From the NCBI GenBank assembly GCA_028825045.1, contig JAPKAY010000023.1, positions 1 through 54,623 on the forward strand: 54,623 nucleotides of DNA. Direction: 5' to 3'. Made by a program: the position numbers and the translations under genes. Below, piece by piece: positions 9,394 through 19,456 of the stretch (position 1 is the first letter of the stretch; every line of letters begins with the position of its first letter). The stretch comes from Halioglobus sp. GTDB lineage: Bacteria; Pseudomonadota; Gammaproteobacteria; Pseudomonadales; Halieaceae. Below the pieces are notes generated by a model. The model ran no database searches. It was given only the letters and a program-made list of their open reading frames with translations, and was not told where the DNA came from.

Positions 9394-9642
9394 ATGGTAA
9401 CAATTCGTCTTGCTAGAGGCGGCGCAAAAAAGCGTCCCTTTTACCACTTCACCGTGACTGACAGCCGCAATGCGCGCAATGGTCGCTTTATCGAGCGAGT
9501 CGGCTTTTTCAATCCGACAGCACGTGGCCAGGAAGAGCGCTTGCGCATCGATACTGATCGCATTGCCTATTGGCGGGGTCAGGGCGCGCAGCTCTCTGAG
9601 CGCGTTGCAAGCTTGCTCAAGAGTGCTGCAACAGCAGCCTGA
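9394..9642 (+). CDS. rpsP: 30S ribosomal protein bS16
   Basis: An 82-residue protein starting [19 protein letters not shown], the invariant start of S16, with [14 protein letters not shown] and [16 protein letters not shown]. The ATG at 9394 follows an AGGA sequence; an in-frame upstream extension to 9331 is not part of the family. It binds 16S rRNA early in 30S assembly. It is the first gene of the conserved rpsP-rimM-trmD-rplS operon. Confidence 0.97.
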   Translation: MVTIRLARGGAKKRPFYHFTVTDSRNARNGRFIERVGFFNPTARGQEERLRIDTDRIAYWRGQGAQLSERVASLLKSAATAA

Positions 9643-9675
9643 TTGGTAGAGTTACGATAATCGCGGGCGGCAGTG

Positions 9676-10218
9676 ATGAGTGAGTCTGCGGTCAACGGCA
9701 TGCTGGTAGTCGGTAAGATTACTGGTTGTTACGGGATTAAAGGCTGGTTGAAGGTACACTCGTACACAGACCCACCGGAAAATTTTCTGGGTTATACGGG
9801 CTGGCATTTAAGACGGGGTGGAACCTTAGAGCCGGTCGAGTTCGACTCGGGTAAGCGGCACGGCAAAGGCCTGGTGGCGCATATCAAAGGCGTTGATGAA
9901 CGCAGTCTGGCCGAGGCCTACACCGGGCTGGAGATTGCGGTTTCAGAAAATGTGTTGCCGCCGCTGGATCAGGGCGATTATTACTGGCGAGACCTGCAGG
10001 GATTACAGGTCTGGTGTCAAAGCGACAAAGAGAAAGTGCTGTTAGGCACGGTGGATTACCTGATTGAAACCGGCGCCAACGATGTACTGGTAGTGAAGGC
10101 CTGCGACGGCAGTATTGATGAGCAGGAACGGTTGATCCCCTACGTACAAGGCGACGTGGTGACCAGGGTGGACCTGAAAGAGGCAGTACTAGAGGTTAAT
10201 TGGTTCCTCGAGGAATAG
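9676..10218 (+). CDS. rimM: 16S rRNA processing protein RimM
   Basis: A 180-residue assembly factor that binds S19 in the 30S head during ribosome maturation. The N-terminal barrel ([24 protein letters not shown]) and the C-terminal PRC-type barrel ([31 protein letters not shown]) are both complete. A GTG one codon upstream (9673) could also be used. It lies between rpsP and trmD as is usual. Confidence 0.95.
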   Translation: MSESAVNGMLVVGKITGCYGIKGWLKVHSYTDPPENFLGYTGWHLRRGGTLEPVEFDSGKRHGKGLVAHIKGVDERSLAEAYTGLEIAVSENVLPPLDQGDYYWRDLQGLQVWCQSDKEKVLLGTVDYLIETGANDVLVVKACDGSIDEQERLIPYVQGDVVTRVDLKEAVLEVNWFLEE

Positions 10219-10252
10219 TCGGGAACCTGGTCAGGTCCGGAGACAGAGCACG

Positions 10253-11005
10253 ATGCGAATTGCACTGGTGAGCCTGTTTCCGGAAATGTTTTCGGCAGTC
10301 AGTGACCACGGTGTTGTGGGTAGGGCAGTCGAGCAGAACCTGGTGACACTGAGTCACAGCAATCCGCGAGATTACACCGTGGATAAGCACCGCACGGTAG
10401 ACGACAGACCCTACGGCGGCGGCCCGGGTATGTTGATGAAGATAGAGCCCCTGCAGCAGGCGATTGCCGCGGCGAGGGAAGTGGCAGGTCAGGGGGCGAA
10501 AGTTGTCTACCTTTCACCGCAGGGAAAGCGCTTCAGCCACAACATGGCGCTGAAGTTGGCAGAGTTGGAAGGGCTGATTTTGGTCGCTGGCCGTTACGAG
10601 GGCGTCGACGAACGTCTGATCGAGGCCCAGGTGGATGAAGAACTGTCCATCGGTGATTATGTATTGAGTGGGGGCGAGTTGGCCGCCATGGTGGTAATCG
10701 ACGCGGTGACGCGCCAATTACCGGGTGTATTGGGACACGAGTGTTCCGCGCAGGAAGATTCCTTCGTGAATGACTTGTTGGATTGCCCGCACTACACGCG
10801 TCCCGAAAGGTATGAAGAAAGAGATGTACCCAACGTATTGCTCAGCGGCAATCACAAAGAGATTCGCCGCTGGCGCCTGAAGCAGGCACTGGGCAGGACA
10901 AGCGAGCGTCGCCCCGACTTGTTGCAAGGCAGGGCCATGACGCCCGAGGAAGAAACATTGTTGGCGGAATATCTTCGCGAACGAGCATCATCAACAAAGC
11001 GCTAG
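10253..11005 (+). CDS. trmD: tRNA (guanine37-N1)-methyltransferase
   Basis: TrmD makes m1G37 in tRNAs reading CNN and CGG-type codons, preventing frameshifting. It is 250 residues. The SPOUT fold with its deep trefoil knot is shown by [32 protein letters not shown] and [20 protein letters not shown], then [12 protein letters not shown] and [10 protein letters not shown]. It is essential in most bacteria. It sits in the rpsP-rimM-trmD-rplS operon, starting 34 bases after rimM. Confidence 0.97.
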   Translation: MRIALVSLFPEMFSAVSDHGVVGRAVEQNLVTLSHSNPRDYTVDKHRTVDDRPYGGGPGMLMKIEPLQQAIAAAREVAGQGAKVVYLSPQGKRFSHNMALKLAELEGLILVAGRYEGVDERLIEAQVDEELSIGDYVLSGGELAAMVVIDAVTRQLPGVLGHECSAQEDSFVNDLLDCPHYTRPERYEERDVPNVLLSGNHKEIRRWRLKQALGRTSERRPDLLQGRAMTPEEETLLAEYLRERASSTKR

Positions 11006-11041
11006 CTGTGAAGCTGCATCGTTATTTGACAGGAGTACCAC

Positions 11042-11392
11042 ATGAACACGAACAAGATCATATCCGAGCTTGATGCTGAGCAGATGGGTAAAGAACTCCC
11101 TGAGTTCGCGCCCGGCGATACCGTGGTCGTTCAGGTGAAGGTAAAGGAAGGTACCCGTGAGCGTTTGCAGGCTTTTGAGGGTGTTTGTATCAGTAAGCGC
11201 AATCGTGGGCTAAACTCTGCCTTCACCGTTCGCAAGATCTCCCATGGCATCGGCGTGGAGCGTACGTTCCAAACTTACAGTCGCCTGGTGGATAGCATCA
11301 GCGTAAAGCGGCGCGGCGATGTGCGACAGGCGAAGCTCTATTATCTGCGAGAGTTGAGTGGTCGAGCGGCCCGGATCAAGGAAAAACTTTAA
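11042..11392 (+). CDS. rplS: 50S ribosomal protein bL19
   Basis: A 116-residue ribosomal protein with [29 protein letters not shown] and [41 protein letters not shown], full length for L19. It lies at the 30S-50S interface. The ATG at 11042 follows AGGAG. It is the last gene of its operon; a terminator follows directly. Confidence 0.97.
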   Translation: MNTNKIISELDAEQMGKELPEFAPGDTVVVQVKVKEGTRERLQAFEGVCISKRNRGLNSAFTVRKISHGIGVERTFQTYSRLVDSISVKRRGDVRQAKLYYLRELSGRAARIKEKL

Positions 11393-11420
11393 GATCGGAT
11401 ATTCTTCCTACCGATCACAG

Positions 11421-11446
11421 AAAGCGGCCCTATGGCCGCTTTTTTG
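11421..11446 (+). terminator. Rho-independent terminator of the rpsP-rplS operon
   Basis: AGCGGCC (11423-11429), loop CTAT, GGCCGCT (11434-11440) and then six T from 11440; two A upstream can extend pairing into the T run. It lies 29 bases after the rplS stop. Confidence 0.9.
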
Positions 11447-11539
11447 TGGACGACAGTAAGGGTGGGCCAAGTAAAGCGCCAGTGGAGATTGGCGTGTTGG
11501 GTGCTAAAGTCTCTCGGTGAATCATGATAGGGTTAGCGC

Positions 11540-12445
11540 ATGTCTGCGGATTTGCATATACACCCAGAAATCGAACGTTATATCGATGCCATGTGGATGG
11601 AAAAGGGCTTGAGCGAGAATACGCTCACCTCTTATCGCCGCGATTTGAGGCAGTTCAATGACTGGCTGGTAACAGCCAAAGGCACTGCGATTACCAGCGC
11701 CTCTCGTTCAAACCTGCAGGGATATTTGGGAGCCCGGCTCGAGCAGGGGCTGTCCGCCCGCTCCAGTGCACGTTTTTTATCTTGCGCTCGCGGGTTCTAT
11801 CACTATCTGTTGCGAGAGGGCACGATCAGCATTGATCCAACGCTGGATGTGGATAGCCCGCAACTGGGACGACCCTTGCCGAAGGCGTTGTCAGAGGCGG
11901 AAGTTGATAAACTCTTGCAGATGCCGGATCTGGAACTGGCACTGGAGTTTCGTGATCGGACTATGCTGGAACTATTGTACGCCTGTGGTTTGCGCGTGAG
12001 TGAATTGACCGGCCTGCAGCTGGTCCAACTCAGCATGAACCAGGGGGTCGTTAGAGTATTTGGAAAGGGCAGCAAAGAGCGACTGGTACCCGTGGGGGAA
12101 GAGGCATTGCGCTGGATGCAGCGTTATCTGGCCGGTCCGCGGGGGGAATTGCTAAAAGGATTGCCGTCGGATGTGGTGTTCCCCAGTCGACGCGGTACGC
12201 AAATGACTCGCCAGACCTTCTGGTATCGTATTAAAATCTACGCGCAACGTGCCGAGATAAAAAAGCACTTGTCGCCGCATACGTTGCGCCATGCTTTTGC
12301 CACCCATCTGCTGAATCACGGGGCAGACCTGCGCGTGGTGCAGATGTTGTTGGGGCATAGCGATCTCTCTACAACACAAATTTATACGCATGTGGCGCAG
12401 CAGCGTATGCAAGAGCTTCATGAGCAACACCATCCTCGCGGGTGA
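11540..12445 (+). CDS. xerD: Site-specific tyrosine recombinase XerD
   Basis: XerD works with XerC at dif to resolve chromosome dimers under FtsK control. It is 301 residues: an N-terminal SAM-like core-binding domain (GLSENTLTSYRRDLRQF) and a catalytic domain with Arg152 (CGLRVSEL), Lys176 (GKGSKERLVP), His247 and Arg250 (HTLRHAFATHLL), His273 (LLGHSDLSTTQIY) and nucleophile Tyr282. It is called XerD rather than XerC because it precedes dsbC, as in E. coli and Pseudomonas, and from the LPKALSEAEV linker. Confidence 0.93.
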   Translation: MSADLHIHPEIERYIDAMWMEKGLSENTLTSYRRDLRQFNDWLVTAKGTAITSASRSNLQGYLGARLEQGLSARSSARFLSCARGFYHYLLREGTISIDPTLDVDSPQLGRPLPKALSEAEVDKLLQMPDLELALEFRDRTMLELLYACGLRVSELTGLQLVQLSMNQGVVRVFGKGSKERLVPVGEEALRWMQRYLAGPRGELLKGLPSDVVFPSRRGTQMTRQTFWYRIKIYAQRAEIKKHLSPHTLRHAFATHLLNHGADLRVVQMLLGHSDLSTTQIYTHVAQQRMQELHEQHHPRG

Positions 12446-12534
12446 GGGAACTAATGGGGCGTACCCTGCTCCAAAGAACGTGAGCGTTAAACAATGATCG
12501 TGGGGGAGAAGCCCATGCAGAAAAGGAACAGAGA

Positions 12535-13293
12535 ATGACTTATCGAACTTTGAAGTTGGCATTGATGGCGACACTGATGACGGCTGCACCGCTTGGATTG
12601 GCTGCAGAGCCTTTGGACAAGGCCGAGCTGGATACGTTGCGCACCGCACTGAATGTGGGGGGTGTCGAGGTGATCAGTGCTCAAATGAGCGAAATGCCGG
12701 GTGTGGTCGAGGTGCAATTGAAAGAAGGTCCGCTAGTGTACTCTACCTTAAAGGGTGATTTTTTCATTGTGGGTGATCTCTACTCTGTCGGCCCGGCAGG
12801 CTATGTTAATTTGGCTGAGCAACGTCGCGACCAAGAGCGAGTGGAAATACTGGCAAAAATAGATCGCGATGACATGATTATTTTTTCTCCGGAAGGTGAG
12901 ACCCGCGCCTATATCTACGCGTTTACCGATGTCAGCTGTTACTATTGTCAAAAGCTGCATCTGGAGGTACCTGAACTCAACAAGAATGGCATCGAGGTGC
13001 GCTACCTCGCTTATCCTCGTGCCGGCGTAGACTCGGTGCCGGGCAAACAACTCGTCAGTGCGTGGTGTGCAGATAACCCAGAGGACACCTTGACCAAGTT
13101 AAAGAGCAAACAGTCCGTGCCGGAAAGAGTCTGTGAGGACAACCCGGTCGCTGCACAATACCAGCTTGGACAAGAGATGGGTGTGAACGGCACGCCCGCC
13201 ATCATTACGGAGACGGGACAGCTGATTCCTGGGTATAAGCCGGCTGCTGATTTGATTGCTATTCTCGGATTGAACCCAGAATCCCGTCAATAA
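12535..13293 (+). CDS. dsbC: Periplasmic disulfide isomerase DsbC
   Basis: DsbC corrects wrong disulfides in the periplasm and is kept reduced by DsbD. It is 252 residues with a signal peptide (residues 1-24, hydrophobic core ending GLAAEP), an N-terminal dimerisation domain (about 25-90) and a thioredoxin-fold domain. The active site is Cys135-Tyr-Tyr-Cys138 (TDVSCYYCQKLH), where E. coli has CGYC. The cis-proline motif is NGTPAI, and two further cysteines (WCADN and RVCEDN) match the structural disulfide. It lies downstream of xerD as in related genomes. Confidence 0.92.
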   Translation: MTYRTLKLALMATLMTAAPLGLAAEPLDKAELDTLRTALNVGGVEVISAQMSEMPGVVEVQLKEGPLVYSTLKGDFFIVGDLYSVGPAGYVNLAEQRRDQERVEILAKIDRDDMIIFSPEGETRAYIYAFTDVSCYYCQKLHLEVPELNKNGIEVRYLAYPRAGVDSVPGKQLVSAWCADNPEDTLTKLKSKQSVPERVCEDNPVAAQYQLGQEMGVNGTPAIITETGQLIPGYKPAADLIAILGLNPESRQ

Positions 13294-13404
13294 TGCCCTT
13301 GTGCCCCCTGCTGCGTTGACAGTATGGGGCTGACTCAGTACTGTTTGCTCCCTTTTTTTGAAATGGGATGCCGGTGATTCAGCACCCCGTAGAGTCGGAT
13401 AATT

Positions 13405-14595
13405 GTGGACGATCAATTTCGGCGTATTGAGCGCCTGCCGCCATACGTTTTCAATATTATTGGTGACCTTAAGCAGAAGGCTCGCGCGGCTGGGCAAGAC
13501 ATTATCGACTTCGGTATGGGTAATCCCGACCAGCCCACACCAGCGCATATCGTCGACAAATTGGTGGAGACTGCCCGGCGTGGCGATACTCACCGTTATT
13601 CTCAGTCCAAGGGCATACCGCGCCTGCGCAAGGCCATTTGTGACTGGTATGAGCGTCGCTATGATGTCTCGCTAGACCCGGCTACAGAGGCGATAGTCAC
13701 ACTCGGTTCCAAGGAAGGTCTGGCTCACCTGGCCTTGGCCACCACCGGACCCGGCGATGCGATCCTGGTGCCGAACCCGTCCTACCCTATTCACCCCTAT
13801 GGATTCGTAATCTCCGGCGCTGACATTCGCCATGTGCCCATGGGTGCTGATGAGGACGAGTTTTTTGCAGAATTGGATAAGGCAATTCAGACCAGTTGGC
13901 CTCGGCCGAAAATGCTGGTGTTAAATTTCCCTTCTAACCCGACAGCCCAATGTGTGGATTTGGGGTTCTACGAGCGCGTCATCAAGATTGCTCGCGAACA
14001 CTCTATCTGGGTGGTTCAGGATTTGGCTTATGCTGATCTGTGCTATGACGGTTATGTCGCGCCATCGGTTTTGCAGGTCGAGGGAGCGCGGGAGGTAGCG
14101 GTAGAATTTTTCAGTATGTCCAAGAGCTACAATATGCCGGGCTGGCGAATTGGTTTCTGCTGCGGTAACAGCGTGCTAATCAGCGCTCTGGCACGCATGA
14201 AGTCGTATCTCGATTACGGTATGTTTACGCCTATTCAGGTTGCCGCTATCGCAGCGCTTGATGGTGATCAAAGTTGTGTCACTCAGATTAGAGATATGTA
14301 CCAGTCTCGCCGGGACGTTTTATGCACAGGTCTTAACGCTGCTGGCTGGCATGTCACTCCCCCGAAGGCAACTATGTTTGTGTGGGCCAGGATTCCTGAG
14401 TTCTATCAGGCATTGGGATCTGTCGAGTTCAGTAAGAAGCTGTTAACCGAGGCTCAGGTCGCGGTATCTCCGGGTATCGGATTTGGTGAGTACGGAGAAG
14501 GTTATGTGCGTTTTGGATTGATCGAGAACGAACATCGCATACGACAGGCTATTCGCAGCATTAAGCGTATGATTAAAAACGATGGTTGTGCATAA
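13405..14595 (+). CDS. alaC: AlaC-like PLP aminotransferase (class I/II)
   Basis: A 396-residue fold-type I aminotransferase. The PLP lysine is Lys240 in [19 protein letters not shown]; other signatures are [35 protein letters not shown] and [13 protein letters not shown]. Sequence and length match AlaC (YfdZ), which makes alanine from pyruvate and glutamate. It begins at GTG 13405 with a weak ribosome-binding site. Its position directly before hom and thrC suggests a shared amino-acid transcript; a different amino-donor specificity cannot be excluded. Confidence 0.85.
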   Translation: MDDQFRRIERLPPYVFNIIGDLKQKARAAGQDIIDFGMGNPDQPTPAHIVDKLVETARRGDTHRYSQSKGIPRLRKAICDWYERRYDVSLDPATEAIVTLGSKEGLAHLALATTGPGDAILVPNPSYPIHPYGFVISGADIRHVPMGADEDEFFAELDKAIQTSWPRPKMLVLNFPSNPTAQCVDLGFYERVIKIAREHSIWVVQDLAYADLCYDGYVAPSVLQVEGAREVAVEFFSMSKSYNMPGWRIGFCCGNSVLISALARMKSYLDYGMFTPIQVAAIAALDGDQSCVTQIRDMYQSRRDVLCTGLNAAGWHVTPPKATMFVWARIPEFYQALGSVEFSKKLLTEAQVAVSPGIGFGEYGEGYVRFGLIENEHRIRQAIRSIKRMIKNDGCA

Positions 14596-14654
14596 ACGGC
14601 TGACAGAATAGCGACACCGGCCAAATACTACTATCAAGAAAAGCAGGAACGAGC

Positions 14655-15962
14655 GTGAATCCGATAAAGGTAGGCATCTGCGGTCTGGGCACCGTCGGCG
14701 GCGGTACACTCAATGTGTTGCGCGACAACGTCGAGGTGATAAGTGCGCGAGCGCAGGCTTCGCTGCAAGTCGTTCATGTGGGCGCGCGCCGCGACAATCC
14801 AGAATGTGACCTCGCCAATATTCGCGTCAGTCGAGATATTTTTGAGGTCGCCCGTGATCCAGAAGTCGAGATACTGGTTGAGCTCATCGGCGGTACCACC
14901 GTAGCGCGGGAATTAGTGGAGGCGGCAATCGTATCGGGCAAACATGTTGTCACGGCCAATAAGGCCCTCATAGCCGTCCATGGCAACGAAATTTTTGCTC
15001 TGGCGGAAAAGCATGGTGTCGAGGTGCGGTATGAAGCCGCTATTGCCGGTGGAATTCCTATCGTCAAAGCTCTGCGTGAGGGCCTGGCGGGCAACCGTAT
15101 CGAATGGCTGGCCGGCATTATCAATGGCACCGGTAACTTTATTCTGACTGAAATGCGCGACAAGGGACGCGAGTTTTCAGATGTGCTGGCCGAGGCCCAG
15201 GCGCTGGGCTACGCGGAGGCAGACCCGACTTTCGATGTGGAGGGTATCGACGCCGCGCACAAGCTGGTTATTCTTGCATCGCTGGCGTTCGGTATACCCC
15301 TGAAGTTCGATGCCGTCTATACCGAAGGAATCACTGAACTGACCACACAGGATGTCGGTTATGCTCTGGAGTTGGGATATACCATCAAGCACTTGGGTAT
15401 TGCCAAGCAACATGCTGAAGGCGTGGAATTGCGTGTGCACCCTACGCTGATACCAGATCATCTCTTGTTGTCAGACGTCGACGGCGTGAAGAACGCGGTA
15501 CTGGTGGAGGGCAGTGCCGTTGGCCCCACGCTGTATTATGGCGCTGGTGCTGGAGCGCAACCAACGGCTTCGGCCGTAGTAGCTGATCTTGTCGATCTGG
15601 CCCGCACCTTCGGCGTCGAACAAAGCAACCGGGTGCCGGCGCTGGGAATAGCGCAAAGCAGCCTCAGAGATCTGCCCATTATTCCGATGGCGAACATCGA
15701 AACCCCATGGTACTTGCGTATGGAGGTGGCCGATAAGCCTGGTGTGTTGTCCAGGGTGGCGAGCATTTTCAGTGAGCAGGGCATCAGTATTGAAGCCTTG
15801 ATCCAGAAGGCGCCTGCGGAGGGCCAAACACTGGTCTCGCTCATCGTGTTGACCAACAAGGCACCTCAGGGCAGTGTGGACACAGCAGTGGGTGGTATAG
15901 AGGCGCTGGATGCTATCAGTGGCAAGGTCACGCGCATTCGCGTAGAAGCGCTGGACGGCTAG
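14655..15962 (+). CDS. hom: Homoserine dehydrogenase
   Basis: A monofunctional 435-residue enzyme that reduces aspartate semialdehyde to homoserine for threonine and methionine synthesis. The NAD(P) motif GLGTVGGGTLNVL is at the N terminus, the catalytic domain carries ANKALIAVHG, YEAAIAGGIPIVKALREG and GIINGTGNFILTEM, and a C-terminal ACT domain (YLRMEVADKPGVLSRVASIFSEQGISI) is expected to bind a regulatory amino acid, usually threonine. Start GTG 14655 follows AGGA. It is followed 31 bases later by thrC. Confidence 0.95.
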   Translation: MNPIKVGICGLGTVGGGTLNVLRDNVEVISARAQASLQVVHVGARRDNPECDLANIRVSRDIFEVARDPEVEILVELIGGTTVARELVEAAIVSGKHVVTANKALIAVHGNEIFALAEKHGVEVRYEAAIAGGIPIVKALREGLAGNRIEWLAGIINGTGNFILTEMRDKGREFSDVLAEAQALGYAEADPTFDVEGIDAAHKLVILASLAFGIPLKFDAVYTEGITELTTQDVGYALELGYTIKHLGIAKQHAEGVELRVHPTLIPDHLLLSDVDGVKNAVLVEGSAVGPTLYYGAGAGAQPTASAVVADLVDLARTFGVEQSNRVPALGIAQSSLRDLPIIPMANIETPWYLRMEVADKPGVLSRVASIFSEQGISIEALIQKAPAEGQTLVSLIVLTNKAPQGSVDTAVGGIEALDAISGKVTRIRVEALDG

Positions 15963-15993
15963 CAGACCAGGACGCAGGCGAGGACATGGGCAC

Positions 15994-17391
15994 GTGAAAT
16001 ACATCAGCACTCGGGGGAATGCACCTGAACTCAATTTTGAGCAGGTTCTATTAACCGGCCTCGCCGCGGACGGTGGGTTGTACGTACCCAAGACATTGCC
16101 CAGATTCAGCCGTGAGGACATTGCGGCGATGAGGTCACTGGATTATCCCGCTCTGGCCGAAAAAATTATCACGCCCTTTGTGTCCGACTGCATTCCTCAG
16201 GATGACCTGCGCGCGATACTGGCCGAAACCTACACCGAATTTCGTCACGGTGCCGTTGCTCCTTTGGTGCAAATCGAATCTAACCAGTGGGTATTGGAAT
16301 TGTTCCACGGGCCAACGCTGGCCTTTAAAGACTTTGCCCTGCAACTGCTGGGACGCTTGCTGGATTACATCCTGGAACGCAAACACCAGAAGGTGGTGAT
16401 ACTGGGCGCTACTTCCGGCGATACCGGGTCTGCGGCTATTGAAGGCTGCAAACACTGTAAGAACATCGATATCTTCATCCTGCATCCGCACAACAGGGTG
16501 TCGGACGTGCAACGCCGTCAGATGACGACAGTGCAGGGTAACAACATTCACAACCTGGCGGTGCAGGGTAATTTTGACGATTGTCAGGCGATGGTGAAAG
16601 CCAGCTTTGGTGACCAGCATTTTCTGCCCGATGATCGCCGCCTGGTCGCCGTAAATTCCATTAACTGGGCCCGGATAATGGCCCAGATAGTGTATTACTT
16701 TTATGCCGCCCTGGGCCTTGGAGCACCGGACCGTTCGGTGGCTTTTTCGGTTCCCACAGGCAACTTTGGTGACATATTTGCGGGCTATCTTGCACAGCAA
16801 ATGGGCTTGCCAATCGAGCGCCTGATCATCGCTACTAATCACAATGACGTATTACACCGGGTAATGATGACCAGTACTTATGGTCGTCAATCTTTGGCGC
16901 ATACCTTGTCGCCCAGTATGGATATCACGGTATCGAGTAATTTCGAACGCTTGCTCTTCGATTTGTATGACCGCGATGGTGCTGCCTTAGCGAAACTGAT
17001 GCAGCGTTTTGATGAAGGGGATATCAGCCTTTCTGAGAGCGCCATGCAAAAGGCTAGGGGATTATTCAGCAGTCATCGCGTATCGGATGAGGAAACGTGC
17101 CAGCAAATTGCCAGCACCTGGCGAGAGTGCGAGTACCTGTTGGATCCGCACAGTGCCATTGGCGTGAAAGCGGCACACAGCAGCGATGTCGCGCCCGGAA
17201 TTCCTATGGTTACCCTGGCGACAGCGCATCCGGCTAAATTTCCCGAAGCGACCAAGAGCGCGGGCCTTGATCAAGTCGTTGCGCTACCTGAACACCTGAA
17301 CGACCTGTTCGAGCGCAGCGAGCGCATGGAGGTGCTGCCCAACGATCTAGCAGCGGTGCAGGCGTTTATCGCGTCCAACATCAAGGCCTGA
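15994..17391 (+). CDS. thrC: Threonine synthase
   Basis: A PLP enzyme turning O-phosphohomoserine into threonine. It is 465 residues, starting at a GTG (MKYISTRGNAPELNFEQVLLTGLAADGGLYVP). The cofactor lysine lies in LAFKDFALQLLGRLL, with LGATSGDTGSAAIEG and SVPTGNFGDIFAGYLA binding phosphate. ThrB (homoserine kinase) is not in this window. Pairing with hom follows the Pseudomonas-type order. Confidence 0.95.
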   Translation: MKYISTRGNAPELNFEQVLLTGLAADGGLYVPKTLPRFSREDIAAMRSLDYPALAEKIITPFVSDCIPQDDLRAILAETYTEFRHGAVAPLVQIESNQWVLELFHGPTLAFKDFALQLLGRLLDYILERKHQKVVILGATSGDTGSAAIEGCKHCKNIDIFILHPHNRVSDVQRRQMTTVQGNNIHNLAVQGNFDDCQAMVKASFGDQHFLPDDRRLVAVNSINWARIMAQIVYYFYAALGLGAPDRSVAFSVPTGNFGDIFAGYLAQQMGLPIERLIIATNHNDVLHRVMMTSTYGRQSLAHTLSPSMDITVSSNFERLLFDLYDRDGAALAKLMQRFDEGDISLSESAMQKARGLFSSHRVSDEETCQQIASTWRECEYLLDPHSAIGVKAAHSSDVAPGIPMVTLATAHPAKFPEATKSAGLDQVVALPEHLNDLFERSERMEVLPNDLAAVQAFIASNIKA

Positions 17392-17407
17392 GCGAGCAGC
17401 CTGCGAC

Positions 17408-19135
17408 GTGCTTAAACATATTCGCAGACGTCAGTTATCCGCCTCCACGCAGTTTCCAGATTTGGACCTTCATCCGCTGTTGCAGCGGATCTATCATGGG
17501 CGCGGAGTCGAAACGCCTGGCGAACTAGACCTTAAGCTCAATCAATTGCTGGCGCCTGGCCAGCTACTCAATGCTGATCAAGCAGGCGCTGTGCTCGCGG
17601 ATGCCCTGGCAAGCGATCGCAGGATAGTCGTAATAGGGGATTTCGATGCCGATGGCGCTACGAGTACAGCCCTGGTCGTGTCTGCTCTGAGAGCATTTGG
17701 CGCACAACAGGTTTGCTATCTTGTGCCCAACCGCTTCGAGTATGGCTATGGTTTGACGCCTGAGATCGTCGAACTTGCAGCCGCGGACAATCCCGACCTG
17801 ATCATCACCGTTGATAACGGCATATCCAGTTTGGAGGGTGTGGCGGCAGCTAACGCGTTAGGTATCAATACGTTGATTACGGACCACCACCTTGCGGGCG
17901 CGGAACTTCCCCTGGCAGATGTGATAGTGAATCCAAATCAGCCTGGTTGTGAATTCCCCAGCAAAAACCTTGCGGGCGTCGGTGTTATTTTTTATATCAT
18001 GCTGGCGCTGCGCGCCGAGCTGCGAAACAGAGCTTGGTTCGAGCAGCGCCCGGAAGTGAATCTGGCTCAGTACCTCGACCTCGTGGCGCTGGGAACGGTG
18101 GCTGATGTTGTGCCACTGGACCGCAATAATCGTATTCTCGTTGCCGAGGGTTTGAAGCGTATTCGCGGAGGTCAGGCAAGGCCGGGGATTCTGGCGCTGT
18201 TGGAAGTTGCTTCTAAAGACCCGCGGACGGTGGTGGCGTCTGATCTCGGTTTTGCAGTGGGTCCGCGTATTAATGCGGCGGGGCGCCTCGATGATATGTC
18301 CATCGGAATCGAGTGCCTGCTCAGTGAGGATATGGCAGCTGCCCGCTCCCAGGCCGCGCGCCTGCATCAACTCAATATGGACCGCCGGATCATCGAACAA
18401 GACATGCAGTCGGAAGCACTGCAAATACTTGCAAAGCTATCACTGGGAGAGGATGCAGAGCTACCCGTCGCCATGACCCTGTACCAAAGTGGCTGGCATC
18501 AGGGCGTGATCGGGATTCTGGCATCGCGCATTAAGGACCGGTTACACCGCCCCACGATTGCCTTCGCCGATGGCGATGAGGGCGAGATAAAAGGTTCGGC
18601 CCGGTCGATCCCCGGCATTCATATTCGCGACATTCTGGATGCGGTGGCGACCCGCCATCCGGGTCTCATTACGCGCTTTGGTGGTCACGCGATGGCTGCG
18701 GGTCTTACCCTGGCGCGGGAATCGTACGATGGCTTTGCTGAGGCCTTTGTGTTGGAAGTGGCTCGCCATGCCCGAGATGTGAATCTGCAGGCGATCATCG
18801 AATCAGACGGGGAACTCAACCCGGAAGATTTCGAACTTAATCTGGCGACTGAGCTGCGTTTTGCCGGACCCTGGGGTCAGCACTTTCCCGAACCGGTATT
18901 TGATGGGCGCTTTTCGATAGTCAGTCAGAGGTTGGTGGGTGAGAAACACCTGAAGCTGGTGTTAACGCCTGAGGTCGGCGATACCTTGTTGGACGCTATT
19001 GCGTTTAATGTCGATTTGAATGTCTGGCCGAATCAATCGATAGCGCAGGTCGAAATTGCTTATCGGTTGGACGTGAATGAGTTTCGGGGGCGGCGGTCGG
19101 TACAGCTAATGGTTGAGCAGCTAGTCGCTGTTTGA
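17408..19135 (+). CDS. recJ: Single-stranded-DNA 5'-3' exonuclease RecJ
   Basis: RecJ degrades 5' single strands in RecF-pathway recombination, base excision and mismatch repair. It is 575 residues, normal for the family, starting at GTG 17408. The DHH domain shows GDFDADGATSTALVV, ITVDNGISS, TDHHLAGAELP and GTVADVVPLDRNNR; the DHHA1 domain shows RFGGHAMAAGLTL and is followed by an OB-like C-terminal region. It lies ahead of prfB and lysS, as in E. coli. Confidence 0.95.
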   Translation: MLKHIRRRQLSASTQFPDLDLHPLLQRIYHGRGVETPGELDLKLNQLLAPGQLLNADQAGAVLADALASDRRIVVIGDFDADGATSTALVVSALRAFGAQQVCYLVPNRFEYGYGLTPEIVELAAADNPDLIITVDNGISSLEGVAAANALGINTLITDHHLAGAELPLADVIVNPNQPGCEFPSKNLAGVGVIFYIMLALRAELRNRAWFEQRPEVNLAQYLDLVALGTVADVVPLDRNNRILVAEGLKRIRGGQARPGILALLEVASKDPRTVVASDLGFAVGPRINAAGRLDDMSIGIECLLSEDMAAARSQAARLHQLNMDRRIIEQDMQSEALQILAKLSLGEDAELPVAMTLYQSGWHQGVIGILASRIKDRLHRPTIAFADGDEGEIKGSARSIPGIHIRDILDAVATRHPGLITRFGGHAMAAGLTLARESYDGFAEAFVLEVARHARDVNLQAIIESDGELNPEDFELNLATELRFAGPWGQHFPEPVFDGRFSIVSQRLVGEKHLKLVLTPEVGDTLLDAIAFNVDLNVWPNQSIAQVEIAYRLDVNEFRGRRSVQLMVEQLVAV

Positions 19136-19328
19136 TTGTTGTTCTTCTTTTTGTTGGTGCTCCTTAGGAGCGCTGCGTTGCACCTGGTAGGCGGGTATCT
19201 ATTGTTGCATTACGGATGCTTGCGGTGCTTGTTCGTGGTTGCTGCTAGCCTGGCGTTCGACGGCTTTTCCTGAAGTCATCTATGCATTAGTGGAAGAGCA
19301 GGGGACTCGGAAGTGGATTAGTTCGGGT

Positions 19329-19391
19329 ACCGGGGTTTGCTGAGAGTGCCACTAAGTGGGAGACAGCTTGCACTCTCCCCAAACCCCCGGT
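19329..19391. repeat. Large imperfect inverted repeat (63 bases)
   Basis: The outer arm ACCGGGGTTTG (19329-19339) faces CAAACCCCCGGT (19380-19391, one bulged C) and the inner arm GAGAGTGC (19342-19349) faces GCACTCTC (19370-19377), around a 20-base loop. As RNA or single-stranded DNA this would form a hairpin of about 19 pairs with one small internal loop. No T run follows, so it is not an ordinary terminator. Confidence 0.7.
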
Positions 19392-19432
19392 CCAGCCCGT
19401 CGTCCCAACAAACCCCCAGGTGGTTTTCAAAA

Positions 19433-19456
19433 CGGGGCAGAATTTATTCTGTCCCG
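19433..19456. repeat. Palindrome, REP-like
   Basis: CGGGGCAGAAT (19433-19443), a two-base centre TT, then ATTCTGTCCCG (19446-19456): 11-base arms with a single G-T wobble. It lies 53 bases before prfB and is not followed by a T run. Confidence 0.65.

Noticed and set aside
14596..14654. Threonine attenuator before hom
   Set aside because: The 59-base gap has no Thr/Ile-rich leader peptide and no terminator-like stem.
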